DNA of 37,963 bases from GCA-2737125 sp044336815 (GTDB taxonomy: Bacteria > Actinomycetota > Actinomycetes > S36-B12), in the NCBI GenBank assembly GCA_044336815.1, contig JBIIOU010000004.1, forward strand, positions 1-37,963. Reading direction: 5' to 3'. The position numbers and the translations under genes are program-made. Below, piece by piece: positions 17,001 to 25,938 of this stretch. Below the pieces are notes generated by a model. That model was not told where the DNA came from and searched no databases. It saw only the letters and a list, made by a program, of their open reading frames with translations. Every line of letters starts with the position of its first letter. The stretch's first letter is position 1.

Positions 17001-17043
17001 CTTGGTTAACTTTGGTCTTCGGTTAAGTCTGGTCCTCGGTTAA
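17001..17043 (-). repeat. 17-nt tandem repeat, 2.5 copies
   Basis: On the minus strand TTAACCGAGGACCAGAC (17027-17043) is followed by TTAACCGAAGACCAAAG (17010-17026) and a partial TTAACCAAG (17001-17009). The repeat spans the last codons of the DUF177 gene (LTEDQT) and the short gap before rpmF; the first-copy TTAA of unit 2 provides the DUF177 stop. Confidence 0.8.
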
Positions 17044-17610
17044 TTCTGGATCTGCCAAGGCAGAAAGTGCAGCCCACCTTGGATCAAGCTGTTCATGCAG
17101 GTGCCCTGGATTGTCGTCTAACTTGATCCCGCAGACTGAGCACAGGCCTGCACAATCGCTATGACACACCGGTGCTAGCGGAAATCCCAGCACCACCGCA
17201 TCTCGCAGCGTGGCTTCCAGATCGATCATGTCATCCTGAAGTTTCGGCAACGGGTCTTCATCTTCATCACCGGGCTCTTCGACCACCGCGCCACGAGCAT
17301 CTGTGGCGGGGTAAACGAATAACTCGTTGAACTCAATCACTTCGTCCCAGCTGGTTGGATCTAGACACCGGGCGCACTCGGCGTCAACATGCACATCCGC
17401 TGATCCGGAGACCAAAACTCCTTCCATGACCGACTCCAGCCGTAACTCAAGTTCGACCGGTGAGCCGGGAAGGACTCGAGCCAGTGCCACCCCCATGTCG
17501 ACCGGGCTGGGAACCGTCCGGGTTACCGTGACCATCGACCCGGGCCTGCGTGGCAGGTTCAAAGCCCGGGTGTCAAGTACCAGCGGACTTCGAGGGTCGA
17601 GGCCGGTCAC
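17023..17610 (-). CDS. DUF177 (YceD-family) metal-binding protein
   Basis: Protein of 195 aa from the family encoded before rpmF in most bacteria; plant and E. coli members affect 23S rRNA accumulation or processing. Visible features are a conserved CARCLDP (about 81-87) and a C-terminal cluster CHSDCAGLCSVCG (about 149-161), likely a zinc site. Start GTG at 17610 has AGGGG upstream. The gene probably leads a DUF177-rpmF-plsX transcript. Exact biochemical role unknown. Confidence 0.88.
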   Translation of the reverse strand: MTGLDPRSPLVLDTRALNLPRRPGSMVTVTRTVPSPVDMGVALARVLPGSPVELELRLESVMEGVLVSGSADVHVDAECARCLDPTSWDEVIEFNELFVYPATDARGAVVEEPGDEDEDPLPKLQDDMIDLEATLRDAVVLGFPLAPVCHSDCAGLCSVCGIKLDDNPGHLHEQLDPRWAALSALADPELTEDQT

Positions 17611-17647
17611 TGCACCCCTGTCGGATTAGCACGGTTGGTCATGGCGA

Positions 17648-17671
17648 AACCTCAGCTTTTGGCTGAAGGTT
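17648..17671 (-). terminator. hairpin between sepIVA/DUF177 genes
   Basis: AACC-T-TCAGC / GCTGA-GGTT with a short A-rich loop and one bulge, in the 135-nt gap between the sepIVA stop and the DUF177 start. No U-tract. It may end the recG-coaD-sepIVA transcript; the rest of the gap shows nothing I recognise. Confidence 0.35.
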
Positions 17672-17745
17672 ACCCGCAGGAGGATACCGCTTAGGTGCTG
17701 CAGACATAAAATCGGACATATCGCCCACGTTTTGGAGCCACTGGA

Positions 17746-18255
17746 TCAGCGTTGGTCGTCGTAAATCTCATCTAACGCTGCGTGCGAGGGCTCGGGGGCT
17801 AAATCCTCATAAACCTGCGCACGAAGCCGCTCACGCCCGCGATCTACGGTCTGCAAAGTTTTGTTTAGGGCGATTTCAAAAGTAGCCAACTTGGCATCGA
17901 TGTAGTCATCGGTTTCCATCCGCATCCGGGCCGTATCCTCAGCGGCCTCAGCGCGCATGGCTTGTGACTCCCCCACCGCCGCTAGATAAACCTCATGTTC
18001 GGTGACCATGCGATCGGCTTCACCCCGGGCTCTTTCCAGCAACCGGTCGGCCTCGCGGCGACCATCTTGAACCACGGCCTCACGGTCAGCGAGGAGTTCA
18101 TCAGCGCGCGCCACCGACTCGGGTAGTAACTGCCGAATCTCATCTATGAGATCAAGTACCTGAGCCCGGTTCACCAAGCAAGAAGCCGAAAGTGGCATCG
18201 CCTTGGCGTCTTCGATCAGGACGGCGAGTTCGTCGAGCCGTTCTTGGACGTCCAA
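17746..18255 (-). CDS. sepIVA: SepIVA-like coiled-coil cell-division protein
   Basis: Acidic, almost wholly helical 169-aa protein. Coiled coil runs over about 40-150 (ESVARADELLADREAVVQ, DRLLERARGEADRMVTEH), with a conserved N-terminus VQERLDELAVLIEDAKAMPLS. This matches the DivIVA-related mycobacterial protein Rv2927c (SepIVA), which sits next to DUF177 there as here and acts in septation and polar envelope synthesis. The start TTG at 18255 has GAGGAG upstream. It could also be described as a generic DivIVA or ATP-synthase-b-like coiled coil. Confidence 0.8.
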   Translation of the reverse strand: MDVQERLDELAVLIEDAKAMPLSASCLVNRAQVLDLIDEIRQLLPESVARADELLADREAVVQDGRREADRLLERARGEADRMVTEHEVYLAAVGESQAMRAEAAEDTARMRMETDDYIDAKLATFEIALNKTLQTVDRGRERLRAQVYEDLAPEPSHAALDEIYDDQR

Positions 18256-18282
18256 AGTATCTCCTCGTCATAGCCTGATTTC

Positions 18283-18768
18283 TCAGCCTATTGTGCCCGA
18301 AATCTTCGCCCGGAGCTGCTCCAACACGAGGTCAGGCACTAGTCCGGTCACATCGCCACCATATGTGGCGACTTCCTTAACCAAACTGGAAGATAAATAG
18401 CTATATAGGGGGTTGGTAGAAATGAATACCGTTTCAACACCGGTCAGCCGGTAGTTCATCTGGGCCATCTGCAATTCATAATCAAAGTCACTGACGGCAC
18501 GCAAGCCTTTGACAATCACCGGCGCATCATTGTCACGGCAATAGTCAACAAGAAGCCCGTGGAATGAATCAATTTTCACATTTGGGAGCGGTGCCACCAC
18601 TTGCTTCAGCATTTCGATGCGCTCTGAAACGGTAAACAAACTTGACTTAGTTTTGTTGATCAGCACCGCGACGATGACCTCATCAGCCATTTCGGCCGCG
18701 CGCTCAAAGACGTCTAGGTGCCCATTTGTGCACGGATCAAAAGACCCCGGGCAGACCGCTCGACGCAT
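18283..18768 (-). CDS. coaD: phosphopantetheine adenylyltransferase CoaD
   Basis: Penultimate step of coenzyme A synthesis: 4'-phosphopantetheine + ATP to dephospho-CoA. The 161 aa start MRRAVCPGSFDPCTNGHLDVF, with the nucleotidylyltransferase T-x-G-H motif as TNGH at 14-17, and later YSYLSSSLVKEVA, the I-S-S-T-x-V-R equivalent. ATG at 18768 has AGGAG 7 nt upstream; the longer frame overlaps rsmD. It follows rsmD by 13 nt, a pairing conserved in many bacteria. Confidence 0.96.
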   Translation of the reverse strand: MRRAVCPGSFDPCTNGHLDVFERAAEMADEVIVAVLINKTKSSLFTVSERIEMLKQVVAPLPNVKIDSFHGLLVDYCRDNDAPVIVKGLRAVSDFDYELQMAQMNYRLTGVETVFISTNPLYSYLSSSLVKEVATYGGDVTGLVPDLVLEQLRAKISGTIG

Positions 18769-18781
18769 TGCCGACTCCTCA

Positions 18782-19369
18782 CTAACTGACGAGAACATTT
18801 TCAGGTGCTTGACCGTACCAAAGACTCGTGTCGCCGTGTCGGCGAACTTGCAGAACCTCCCACGAAGCCGGTAGCGGAGTTTGTTCATCGCCGGTGGGCC
18901 GTTCGACAATTACCAGTGCGCCACTGCTCAATAATCGATTTATCTGAAGCGACATAAGTACTGTGGCGATCTCAGCCGAGCCAACTTCATAGGGCGGATC
19001 AACAAAAACTAGCCCGAAGGGCGCTGCCCCTAGACGTTCAATAACGACGCTGACATCACCTATCAGCAACTGGGCCCCTGGTAATGCCACCGCCTTGATA
19101 TTTGCCTCGATGACTTCACCGGCTGCGCGTGCCTTTTCTATCAGCACCACTCTGTGCGCTCCGCGGCTCAAAGCCTCGAGCCCGAGAGCTCCCGTACCCG
19201 CATAAAGATCAAGTGCCGAAAGCTCGATCCAGTTGATACCCACTTTAAGTAAATGCGCGGACACCGCAGAGAACAACGACTCTCGGACTCGATCAGAGGT
19301 GGGGCGCGTGCCGCGCTTTGGCACAGTGAGCCGGCGTCCCTTGGCTTCACCCGCGATGATGCGGGTCAT
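18782..19369 (-). CDS. rsmD: 16S rRNA (guanine966-N2)-methyltransferase RsmD
   Basis: SAM-dependent methyltransferase acting on G966 of 16S rRNA, 195 aa. It begins TRIIAGEAKGRRL, has a SAM-binding ALDLYAGTGALGLEALSRGA (about 52-71) and the catalytic motif VFVDPPYE (about 121-128). The ATG overlaps the recG stop by 4 nt (ATGA). The recG-rsmD-coaD order is the usual actinobacterial arrangement. Confidence 0.96.
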   Translation of the reverse strand: MTRIIAGEAKGRRLTVPKRGTRPTSDRVRESLFSAVSAHLLKVGINWIELSALDLYAGTGALGLEALSRGAHRVVLIEKARAAGEVIEANIKAVALPGAQLLIGDVSVVIERLGAAPFGLVFVDPPYEVGSAEIATVLMSLQINRLLSSGALVIVERPTGDEQTPLPASWEVLQVRRHGDTSLWYGQAPENVLVS

Positions 19370-21582
19370 GCTTTCTCCAGGAATTCGGCTTGTTCATCGG
19401 CAATAAGTGAACCAATTGCAAGTTTCAAGGCCGGGTGCGACGTTAGCTCTGCATCACTTTCGACTACTGCATGCGCGGCAGTACGCGCGCGATCGATGAT
19501 GCCTTCATCTCGAACTACTTCAAGTAGTCGGAGTGAACTGCGCCGACCCGACTGAACCGAGCCAAGAACATCGCCCTCACGGCGCATCTCTAAATCCAAC
19601 TGCGATAGTTCAAATCCGTCGGTAGTTGAAGCAACGGCGAGCAGCCGTTCGCGAGATGGACTGCCCGCGTCCGCGTCAGTAACTAGTAAACACAAACCCG
19701 GCAGGACACCGCGCCCAACCCGACCACGTAACTGATGGAGTTGCGAGATGCCGAAGCGATCCGCATCCAAAATGATCATCGTGGTCGCATCTGGAACATC
19801 AACGCCCACTTCGATGACGGTGGTTGCCACCAACACATCGATACCGTCGGTACGACTAGTGTCAGCGAACCTAGTCATCACATCCTCTTTCGCATCACCG
19901 CTCATTCGGCCATGCAGCATTTCGACTCGAAGTCCTGGCAAATCGAGGGCAAGAGCCTGCGCGACAGTTAAAACCGAAGCAATCGACGTCTCACTTGAAT
20001 CATCGCCCACCTCATCTTCTTTGCTCTCGCCACCGCCGCCTTCGACACCGATTTCCTCGCCACCGATACGTGGACACACTACGAATACCCGGTGATTTTG
20101 GGCCGCCTCTTCCTTTACCCGCTCCCACGCTCGAATCAGGTGTCCGGGCTGATCGCGAGTTGCGATGACATGGGTGGCGATCGGAGTGCGCCCCGCAGGG
20201 AGTTCAGAAAGTGTAGAAATATCTAAGTCACCAAAAACGGTCATCGCGACAGTTCGTGGAATTGGTGTCGCGGTCATGACCAGCACATGAGGCCGGGTGC
20301 CATCACGGGCCTTGGCTGCAAGCGCTGCGCGTTGCTCTACTCCAAAACGATGTTGCTCATCGACCACAACCAGGGCAAGATCGCGAAACTCAACGGTGTC
20401 TTGGATTAGAGCGTGGGTACCAACAACTATCCCAGCGTCACCGGTGATGACATCGAGGAGTTCAACCCGACGCTGCGCGGTGCGCTGCGAACCGGTAAGC
20501 AATGCCACCCGGGTGCCATCATTGGCGCCTCCTAGGCGGCCACGTTCTGCCAACGGACCGAGCAAGTTTCGAATAGATCGATAGTGCTGAGCTGCAAGAA
20601 CTTCAGTTGGCGCTAAGAGTGCCGCCTGCCCACCAGCATCAACGACTGACAACATGGCTCGTAAAGCCACAATAGTTTTACCGCTACCAACATCTCCTTG
20701 CAGTAGACGGTGCATCGGGTGGGTGCCGGCCAAATCCTTTTCAATCTCTGCACCCACCGAGTTTTGCCCAGCGGTGAGCACAAACGGAAGTCGCTTATCG
20801 AATGCGGTGAGTATTGGGCCGTCGACCACCGAACGCGAGGTCGCGGTGAAGTGCGCCATTTGCTTCCGTCGCTGTGCAAGAACCACTTGCAGCACGAATG
20901 CTTCCTCAAATTTAAGCCGGGCCCGAGCCACTTCAACTTCAGCAAAATTCGAAGGTCGGTGAATCAGGCGAAGTGCCCGCGTTAGGTCCGCTAATTCTTC
21001 GGTCACTCGCACCTGTTCAGGTATCGGGTCGGCAACCTCACCCAAAGTATCAAGCACCATCCGCACCGCACCAGCAATCTGCCAGGAGGTTAAGGAGCCG
21101 GTGGCCGGATAAACCGGAATGAGCGCCCCCGCGAACGCTGCGATCGCCTCTGGATCATCGTCCACTCCCTCGGGAAAGAGCAGAAATTGGGGATGGGAAA
21201 GTTGCCGCTTATTGCGGAACGAGGAAACCTGACCCGAGAATAAACCGCTTCGCCCAGCCCGCATCTCGCGTTCGCGCCAAGCCTGATTAAAGAAGGTCAC
21301 CGAAAGGCGGCCTTTACCGTCGGTAACCACCGCTTCAACAATTGAGCCGCGGCGCTGTTTCATCGGGCGCACAGTCACCGACTCGATTTCGGCAACTACT
21401 GTCACCGATTCTCCGTCGGTCAAAGTAGATAAATCTGTTAGCTCACCACGTTGGGCATAGCGGCGCGGATAGTGACGCAGCAGGTCATTGACCGTTGCCA
21501 TGCCGAAGGATTTGGCGAGTACCTTGGCGGTCTTGCCGCCCACCACCCCCTCGAGTGGACGTTCGAGGTCACCGGATGTCAT
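19366..21582 (-). CDS. recG: ATP-dependent DNA helicase RecG
   Basis: Branched-DNA helicase that remodels stalled forks and Holliday junctions. 738 aa with an N-terminal wedge/OB domain, Walker A GDVGSGKT at about 295-302, DEQH box at about 407-410 and the RecG helicase C-terminal region. An acidic, Gly-rich insertion (EEIGVEGGGGESKEDEVGD) interrupts the second RecA lobe; such inserts occur in actinobacterial RecG. ATG at 21582 is chosen because it overlaps the upstream stop (ATGA) with GGAG before it; a GTG at 21606 is an alternative. Confidence 0.96.
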   Translation of the reverse strand: MTSGDLERPLEGVVGGKTAKVLAKSFGMATVNDLLRHYPRRYAQRGELTDLSTLTDGESVTVVAEIESVTVRPMKQRRGSIVEAVVTDGKGRLSVTFFNQAWREREMRAGRSGLFSGQVSSFRNKRQLSHPQFLLFPEGVDDDPEAIAAFAGALIPVYPATGSLTSWQIAGAVRMVLDTLGEVADPIPEQVRVTEELADLTRALRLIHRPSNFAEVEVARARLKFEEAFVLQVVLAQRRKQMAHFTATSRSVVDGPILTAFDKRLPFVLTAGQNSVGAEIEKDLAGTHPMHRLLQGDVGSGKTIVALRAMLSVVDAGGQAALLAPTEVLAAQHYRSIRNLLGPLAERGRLGGANDGTRVALLTGSQRTAQRRVELLDVITGDAGIVVGTHALIQDTVEFRDLALVVVDEQHRFGVEQRAALAAKARDGTRPHVLVMTATPIPRTVAMTVFGDLDISTLSELPAGRTPIATHVIATRDQPGHLIRAWERVKEEAAQNHRVFVVCPRIGGEEIGVEGGGGESKEDEVGDDSSETSIASVLTVAQALALDLPGLRVEMLHGRMSGDAKEDVMTRFADTSRTDGIDVLVATTVIEVGVDVPDATTMIILDADRFGISQLHQLRGRVGRGVLPGLCLLVTDADAGSPSRERLLAVASTTDGFELSQLDLEMRREGDVLGSVQSGRRSSLRLLEVVRDEGIIDRARTAAHAVVESDAELTSHPALKLAIGSLIADEQAEFLEKA

Positions 21583-23198
21583 TCGACTCCGATAATCAGC
21601 GGCCACAGCGGTTGCCCACCGTCATAGCTACTGATTTCGACAAGTGGAAATTCACGCTGCACCCATTCGGGGATACCGTCGGTGATTTCACGGCCGGCTT
21701 CAAGACCCGAAACTAAAGTAACAAGCTCACCACCCACGGCCAACATGCCACGAAGGAGTTCACGAACGACGGTGACAATATCCTTACCAAGTACCACGAT
21801 GTCGCCGTCGACCAAACCTAGAACGTCACCAACCTGGCATGGGCCGACCGTGGTTAATGCCTCGCGAACCGCGATGGTCACCGCGCCATAACGGGTGGCC
21901 CCGGCAGCACGTGTCATTGCCACTACATCATCTTCGAAACGAGCACCCTCTTCATGAACCGCGATGGCCGCAAGAGTCTGCACAATTGACCGTGTAGGGA
22001 CAACCGAAACTCGAATAGCGCCCGCTCGCGCTTGCTCCGCTGCAACTTCAGCCACCGGCCAGGTGTCCTTATCACTCGGCAACAAAACCACTTCAGATGC
22101 ACCGGAAGCAGCTATTGCATCGATTAACTCCTTCGTCGACGGCAACTGCCCAGGTTGAGCCGGGACGATGGTCACCCCGAGGCCTTCCATTAGCTCTGCG
22201 GTGCCTGGGCCATGCGCTACCGCAACTAAGCCTCGAGCCATTCGATCCATTTTCACCGAGGCCGTCTCCAGGTGGGTGATTCGAATGCGATGCGGGCGCC
22301 CAGCAACCATTGCGGCTTCGATCGCAGCGCCCGCATCATCAACATGAACGTGCACATTCCATAAACCTTCACCGCCCACAACCACGAGGCTCTCACCAAG
22401 TTCACCGAGCCGCACCCGCATGAGTTCGACGTCTGGGGTAGTTGCATCGAGAAGAAACATGACTTCATAAGCAGGACCTACGTAATGGGCGGGCTGATCA
22501 GTCTCAGCCGGGCGCGGGATCGGCACATAGCTCACACCAGTTGACCGACGAACTCCGGTAACGACGCTGGCCAGTGCATCCAAGATCACGACATACGCGC
22601 GGCCACCAGCGTCAACTACACCTGCACGACGCAGCACCTCCAACAGGGACGGGGTTTGCTCAAGGGCCTGCTGGGCGGCGGCCGCCGCCCCAATTACTAC
22701 GGCACTTACCTCCGCTTCGCGGTTTCGCCCCACCACCGCGATAGCAGCATCCGATGCCGCGCGCGCAACTGTCAAAATGGTGCCTTCGACCGGCTTGGCT
22801 ACCGCCGAATAAGCCATGTCGGCTGCCAACCGCAGCATCTGAGCCACGTCTGCACCAGAAACCGGGCGATCAAGGGCCACTTGGGAGAGCGCCTCGCTCG
22901 AACCGCGAAATATCTGGGAGATGATGACCCCTGAATTACCCCGCGCCCCCATTAAGGCCCCGTGCGCAAGGGCCTGGGCAATGCTCGAGCGCGAATGCCC
23001 GGGCTCATCAAGGGCTCGGTCAATACCCTGGCAGGCGGCCTCCATGGTCAAGAAGACGTTGGTGCCGGTGTCGCCATCGGGGACCGGGAAAACATTTAGG
23101 GCATCGATCTCCGACCGAGCCTCGCCAAGTGCGGTCAAAGCTGCATAGGCCCAGGCTTGAATCCCCCGCGCATCAAGTTCATCCATTACCTTCGCCAC
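21579..23198 (-). CDS. DAK/YloV (FakA-like) fatty-acid kinase family protein
   Basis: 539-aa protein of the DegV-partner kinase family. The N-terminal DhaL-like domain has the Mg/ATP-binding NVFPVPDGDTGTN at 35-47 and GARGNSGVIISQIFRG near 84-99. The middle and C-terminal parts match FakA (AYVVILDAL, TVVRELLRGMLAVGGELVTLVSG). In Staphylococcus aureus FakA with FakB phosphorylates exogenous fatty acids for PlsY. No fakB (DegV) gene is in the window. The GTG start at 23198 has GGGAG 7 nt upstream. Its place before recG is conserved in Gram-positive genomes. Confidence 0.88.
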   Translation of the reverse strand: MAKVMDELDARGIQAWAYAALTALGEARSEIDALNVFPVPDGDTGTNVFLTMEAACQGIDRALDEPGHSRSSIAQALAHGALMGARGNSGVIISQIFRGSSEALSQVALDRPVSGADVAQMLRLAADMAYSAVAKPVEGTILTVARAASDAAIAVVGRNREAEVSAVVIGAAAAAQQALEQTPSLLEVLRRAGVVDAGGRAYVVILDALASVVTGVRRSTGVSYVPIPRPAETDQPAHYVGPAYEVMFLLDATTPDVELMRVRLGELGESLVVVGGEGLWNVHVHVDDAGAAIEAAMVAGRPHRIRITHLETASVKMDRMARGLVAVAHGPGTAELMEGLGVTIVPAQPGQLPSTKELIDAIAASGASEVVLLPSDKDTWPVAEVAAEQARAGAIRVSVVPTRSIVQTLAAIAVHEEGARFEDDVVAMTRAAGATRYGAVTIAVREALTTVGPCQVGDVLGLVDGDIVVLGKDIVTVVRELLRGMLAVGGELVTLVSGLEAGREITDGIPEWVQREFPLVEISSYDGGQPLWPLIIGVE

Positions 23199-23356
23199 CG
23201 CTGATCTCCCTTCCGCGCCAACCCAACCAACCCAATTTGGGGCTAGGCCACCTCGTCGGCTACCCTTGGCTCGCTGCCTGCACGGGCAGCCTACGACCCG
23301 AATCGGGCCAAGCTCAGTAAATCGCCGAGCCTGGCAAGCATATGAAGGAGTTCACA

Positions 23357-23545
23357 GTGGCTGCCAACTGCGACGTCTGCGGCAAGGGCCCGAGCTTCGG
23401 GTACAGCGTTTCACACTCACATGTTCGCACCAAGCGCCGCTGGAACCCCAATATCCAGCGGGTTCGCACCCTTGTAGGCAAGACACCGAAGCGCCAAAAT
23501 GTCTGCGCTTCTTGCCTCAAGGCCGGCAAGGTCGTGCGCGGCTAA
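23357..23545 (+). CDS. rpmB: 50S ribosomal protein L28
   Basis: 62-aa L28 beginning VAANCDVCGKGPSFGYSVSHSH, with NVCASCLKAGKV near the end. The two CxxC pairs make it the zinc-binding (C+) form. GTG at 23357 is preceded by AAGGAG 6-7 nt upstream; an ATG 15 nt earlier overlaps that site and is unlikely. The gene is monocistronic and divergent from the fakA-like gene, and a strong terminator follows. The 158-nt divergent gap also carries a GCTGCC/GGCAGC hairpin near 23273-23290 of unknown role. Confidence 0.96.
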   Translation: MAANCDVCGKGPSFGYSVSHSHVRTKRRWNPNIQRVRTLVGKTPKRQNVCASCLKAGKVVRG

Positions 23546-23563
23546 GAACTTTCCCACGAGAAG

Positions 23564-23589
23564 GCGCGGGTTTATCCCCGCGCTTTTTT
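23564..23589 (+). terminator. Rho-independent terminator of rpmB
   Basis: GCGCGGG-TTTATC-CCCGCGC stem-loop followed by six T residues, 19 nt after the rpmB stop. Confidence 0.93.
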
Positions 23590-23620
23590 GTTTGCCCAAC
23601 AATCGAAGGCGGTCGACGTT

Positions 23621-24589
23621 TTACCGGTAATGCTCATGACCACCCGGCTCAGAGCGCCAAACCCCGTCAACGCTAACCCCTGCACCACCGGTACCAGGTG
23701 CCGTTACAACACCGATCGCATAAAACGGCTTAGGTAATTTGGCTTTCGCCGGGAACGTAGCAAGCAGGGCGTGATCATCGCCACCGGTCAGCATCCACTC
23801 GCGTGGATCAACGTTGTACGCGGAGGCCGCCGCCTGCAATGGTTCGGCAATCACCCATGCTGAGGTATCGATCTCGATTACCACATCTGAAGCAATGGCA
23901 AGGTGTCTCGCGTCAGCGACCAGCCCATCGCTGATGTCAATCATCGAAGTTGCTTTACCTTTTGCCGCCGCGGGGCCGCCCGCATACGGTGGCTCGGGGA
24001 AGCGGTGTGCATCGACAAGGACTTTCGGTGATCTAAACCCGCGAGTAAGTACCGCGAGCCCCGCTGCGGCCCAACCTAAGCGCCCGGCAATCGCAACTTG
24101 ATCACCAACTTTCGCTCCACTCCGCAATACCGGATCGCGCCCCTGTAAATCGCCAATCGCGGTAACCGCCAAAGTGATCATCTCCGCTGACACCACATCG
24201 CCGCCCACAATCACGGCCCCAACCAGCGCGGCTTCCTGGGTCAAGCCCGCGGTACATGCCACCGCCCAGGTGACCGGCAGATCACCGGGAGCCGCCAATC
24301 CCACCACCAGAGCCGTAGGCACCGCACCCATCGCCGCCACATCTGCCAAACTCGCCGCAGCTGCTTTGCGGCCAACATCAATTGGCGTTGACCAATCACG
24401 GCGGAAATGGCGCCCTTCGACCATGAGGTCGGTCGTAATAACCACCTTGCCGTCGGGTGCCGCAACAATTGCAGTGTCATCACCTGGGCCAAGTATCACC
24501 TGATCGGCGGCTCCAGCCCCCGATGTGATGCGTTGGATAAGGCCAAACTCCCCTAAGTCAGAAATTGTGCCGTCCGGCGAATCGACCAT
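23621..24589 (-). CDS. thiL: thiamine-monophosphate kinase ThiL
   Basis: Phosphorylates thiamine phosphate to thiamine diphosphate. 322 aa with early GEFGLIQRI, metal/ATP-binding GPGDDTAIV at 34-42, AASLADVAAMGA near 84-95 and GGDVVSAE further on, all typical of the PurM/ThiL fold. ATG at 24589 has AAGGGG upstream. It ends facing the rpmB terminator and is divergent, with a 40-nt gap, from the Lrp-like gene. Confidence 0.96.
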   Translation of the reverse strand: MVDSPDGTISDLGEFGLIQRITSGAGAADQVILGPGDDTAIVAAPDGKVVITTDLMVEGRHFRRDWSTPIDVGRKAAAASLADVAAMGAVPTALVVGLAAPGDLPVTWAVACTAGLTQEAALVGAVIVGGDVVSAEMITLAVTAIGDLQGRDPVLRSGAKVGDQVAIAGRLGWAAAGLAVLTRGFRSPKVLVDAHRFPEPPYAGGPAAAKGKATSMIDISDGLVADARHLAIASDVVIEIDTSAWVIAEPLQAAASAYNVDPREWMLTGGDDHALLATFPAKAKLPKPFYAIGVVTAPGTGGAGVSVDGVWRSEPGGHEHYR

Positions 24590-24617
24590 CAGTACCCCTT
24601 TGACGTGGTTTCGACGC

Positions 24618-24623
24618 TAGTCT
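24618..24623 (+). promoter_or_regulatory. -10 element (TAGTCT) of leaderless Lrp-domain gene
   Basis: TANNNT followed by 6 nt (CGCACC) and the ATG at 24630. There is no Shine-Dalgarno, so the mRNA probably begins at the start codon. Confidence 0.5.
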
Positions 24624-24629
24624 CGCACC

Positions 24630-24866
24630 ATGGTGGTACAGGCCTACATTCTCATCCAGACCGAGGTCGGTAAAGCTGCCACGGTGGTGCAGGCGATTCG
24701 TGACATTGACGGAGTTGTGGTTGCCGAAGATGTTACCGGCCCATATGACGTAATTGTGCGGGCCGAAGCGCGCACCATGGATGACCTTGGGCGACTAGTT
24801 GTTGCCAGCATTCAGGTGGTGCCGGGTATTACTCGCACCCTGACCTGCCCTGTTCTTAATCTCTGA
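24630..24866 (+). CDS. stand-alone Lrp/AsnC ligand-binding (RAM) domain protein
   Basis: 78 aa forming one alpha-beta RAM/ACT-like domain: VQAYILIQTEVGKAATVVQA, VVVAEDVTGPYDVIVRAEA, then VVPGITRTLTCPVL. No helix-turn-helix precedes it, so it is not a normal Lrp regulator. Stand-alone RAM proteins form rings that bind amino acids. The gene is often near thiL and ddl in actinobacteria. Partner and ligand unknown. It converges with the dehydrogenase gene 23 nt away. Confidence 0.85.
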   Translation: MVVQAYILIQTEVGKAATVVQAIRDIDGVVVAEDVTGPYDVIVRAEARTMDDLGRLVVASIQVVPGITRTLTCPVLNL

Positions 24867-24889
24867 CCGCAGCTCAGGAAAAGATTTAG

Positions 24890-25888
24890 TTATTGCGGGA
24901 GCTCAACCAACACCCGACCAATTGGGCCAGCTTCTTGGGCCTCGTGGGCTGCAACTATGTCAGTCAGTGCGAATACCTGAATTGAAGGCAGCCGCAAAGC
25001 ATCCGCTACCAGAGCCGCACGAACGACTTCAACGGCGGCGGCAAGTAAAGGTGCCGGCAGGGTGTAGAGCAGCATGAACCGCAGGCAAACCCCGGCGGTC
25101 ATCAACCTGCGAGTTGGAAGCACCGGGTCTTCGCCGGGCGCCGCGTAAGTCACTATCGAGGCCCCCGGCGCCGCAACAGCCAGATCAATATCCAAATTGG
25201 CAGCAAGATCAACTTCGATTATGCGCGCCACTTTGGTACTCCACGTCTGCAGCTGCGAGACCGCGTCTGCGTCGCGGTAGTTCACCACAAGATCGGCACC
25301 GACTTGCCGGGCGATCTCGGCCTTGGCAGCACCGCTAACCGTTGCCGCAACTCGAGCCCCTTGCCAGTGGGCCAGTTGCACGGCACAGCTACCCACCGCA
25401 CCTGCGCCGCCCGCAACGAGTACATCGAGGCCGGCAACCGGGCCATCACCTAGAACACAATTAGCTGCGGTGACCGCTGGCACGCCAAGGGTTGCGGCGA
25501 GCTCGAACGAAACTGAATCAGGCAGCGGGATAGCTCGGTCTTGATTGACCACCGCCCACTCGGCAGCAGTCCCCCATTTGCTTTCGTGGGCCGCAAGTAG
25601 CACCCAAACTCGTTGGCCGATGCGCGTTAGGTCTACGCCGGGGCCTACCGCGTCGATTGTCCCTGAGCCATCCACATGCGGAACCTGAAAACCATCTATC
25701 GGGCGAGTGGTTCGCCCACCGCGAAACTTCACGTCTGTTGGGTTGATGCCAGAAAATGCAACTTTCACCCGAACTTGGCCGGCCCCAACATCTGGACGTT
25801 TAATGCGTCGCACACTGAGAACATCAGAAGCAACGCCGGTTTTCTCGTAGACCGCCGCGAGCATCTCATTTGATTTTTGCCCTGACAT
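24890..25888 (-). CDS. NADPH:quinone reductase-like medium-chain dehydrogenase
   Basis: 332-aa MDR-superfamily oxidoreductase. The N-terminal GroES-like part has GINPTDVKFRGG (about 48-59) and HVDGSGTIDAVGPG. The Rossmann part has VLVAGGAGAVGSCAVQLAHW (about 155-174). The catalytic and structural zinc-site cysteines of alcohol dehydrogenases are absent, as in quinone oxidoreductases. Substrate unknown. ATG at 25888 has GAGGGG about 10 nt upstream; an internal Met at residue 9 is another possible start. Confidence 0.85.
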   Translation of the reverse strand: MSGQKSNEMLAAVYEKTGVASDVLSVRRIKRPDVGAGQVRVKVAFSGINPTDVKFRGGRTTRPIDGFQVPHVDGSGTIDAVGPGVDLTRIGQRVWVLLAAHESKWGTAAEWAVVNQDRAIPLPDSVSFELAATLGVPAVTAANCVLGDGPVAGLDVLVAGGAGAVGSCAVQLAHWQGARVAATVSGAAKAEIARQVGADLVVNYRDADAVSQLQTWSTKVARIIEVDLAANLDIDLAVAAPGASIVTYAAPGEDPVLPTRRLMTAGVCLRFMLLYTLPAPLLAAAVEVVRAALVADALRLPSIQVFALTDIVAAHEAQEAGPIGRVLVELPQ

Positions 25889-25938
25889 CCCGGCGCATCC
25901 CCTCGGAGATCATGATCTTTGGCCCGTATTAACTAGTC

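Noticed and set aside
23207..23340. Riboswitch or L28 autoregulatory leader before rpmB
   Set aside because: Only one 6-bp hairpin is visible and it matches no known leader that I can recognise.
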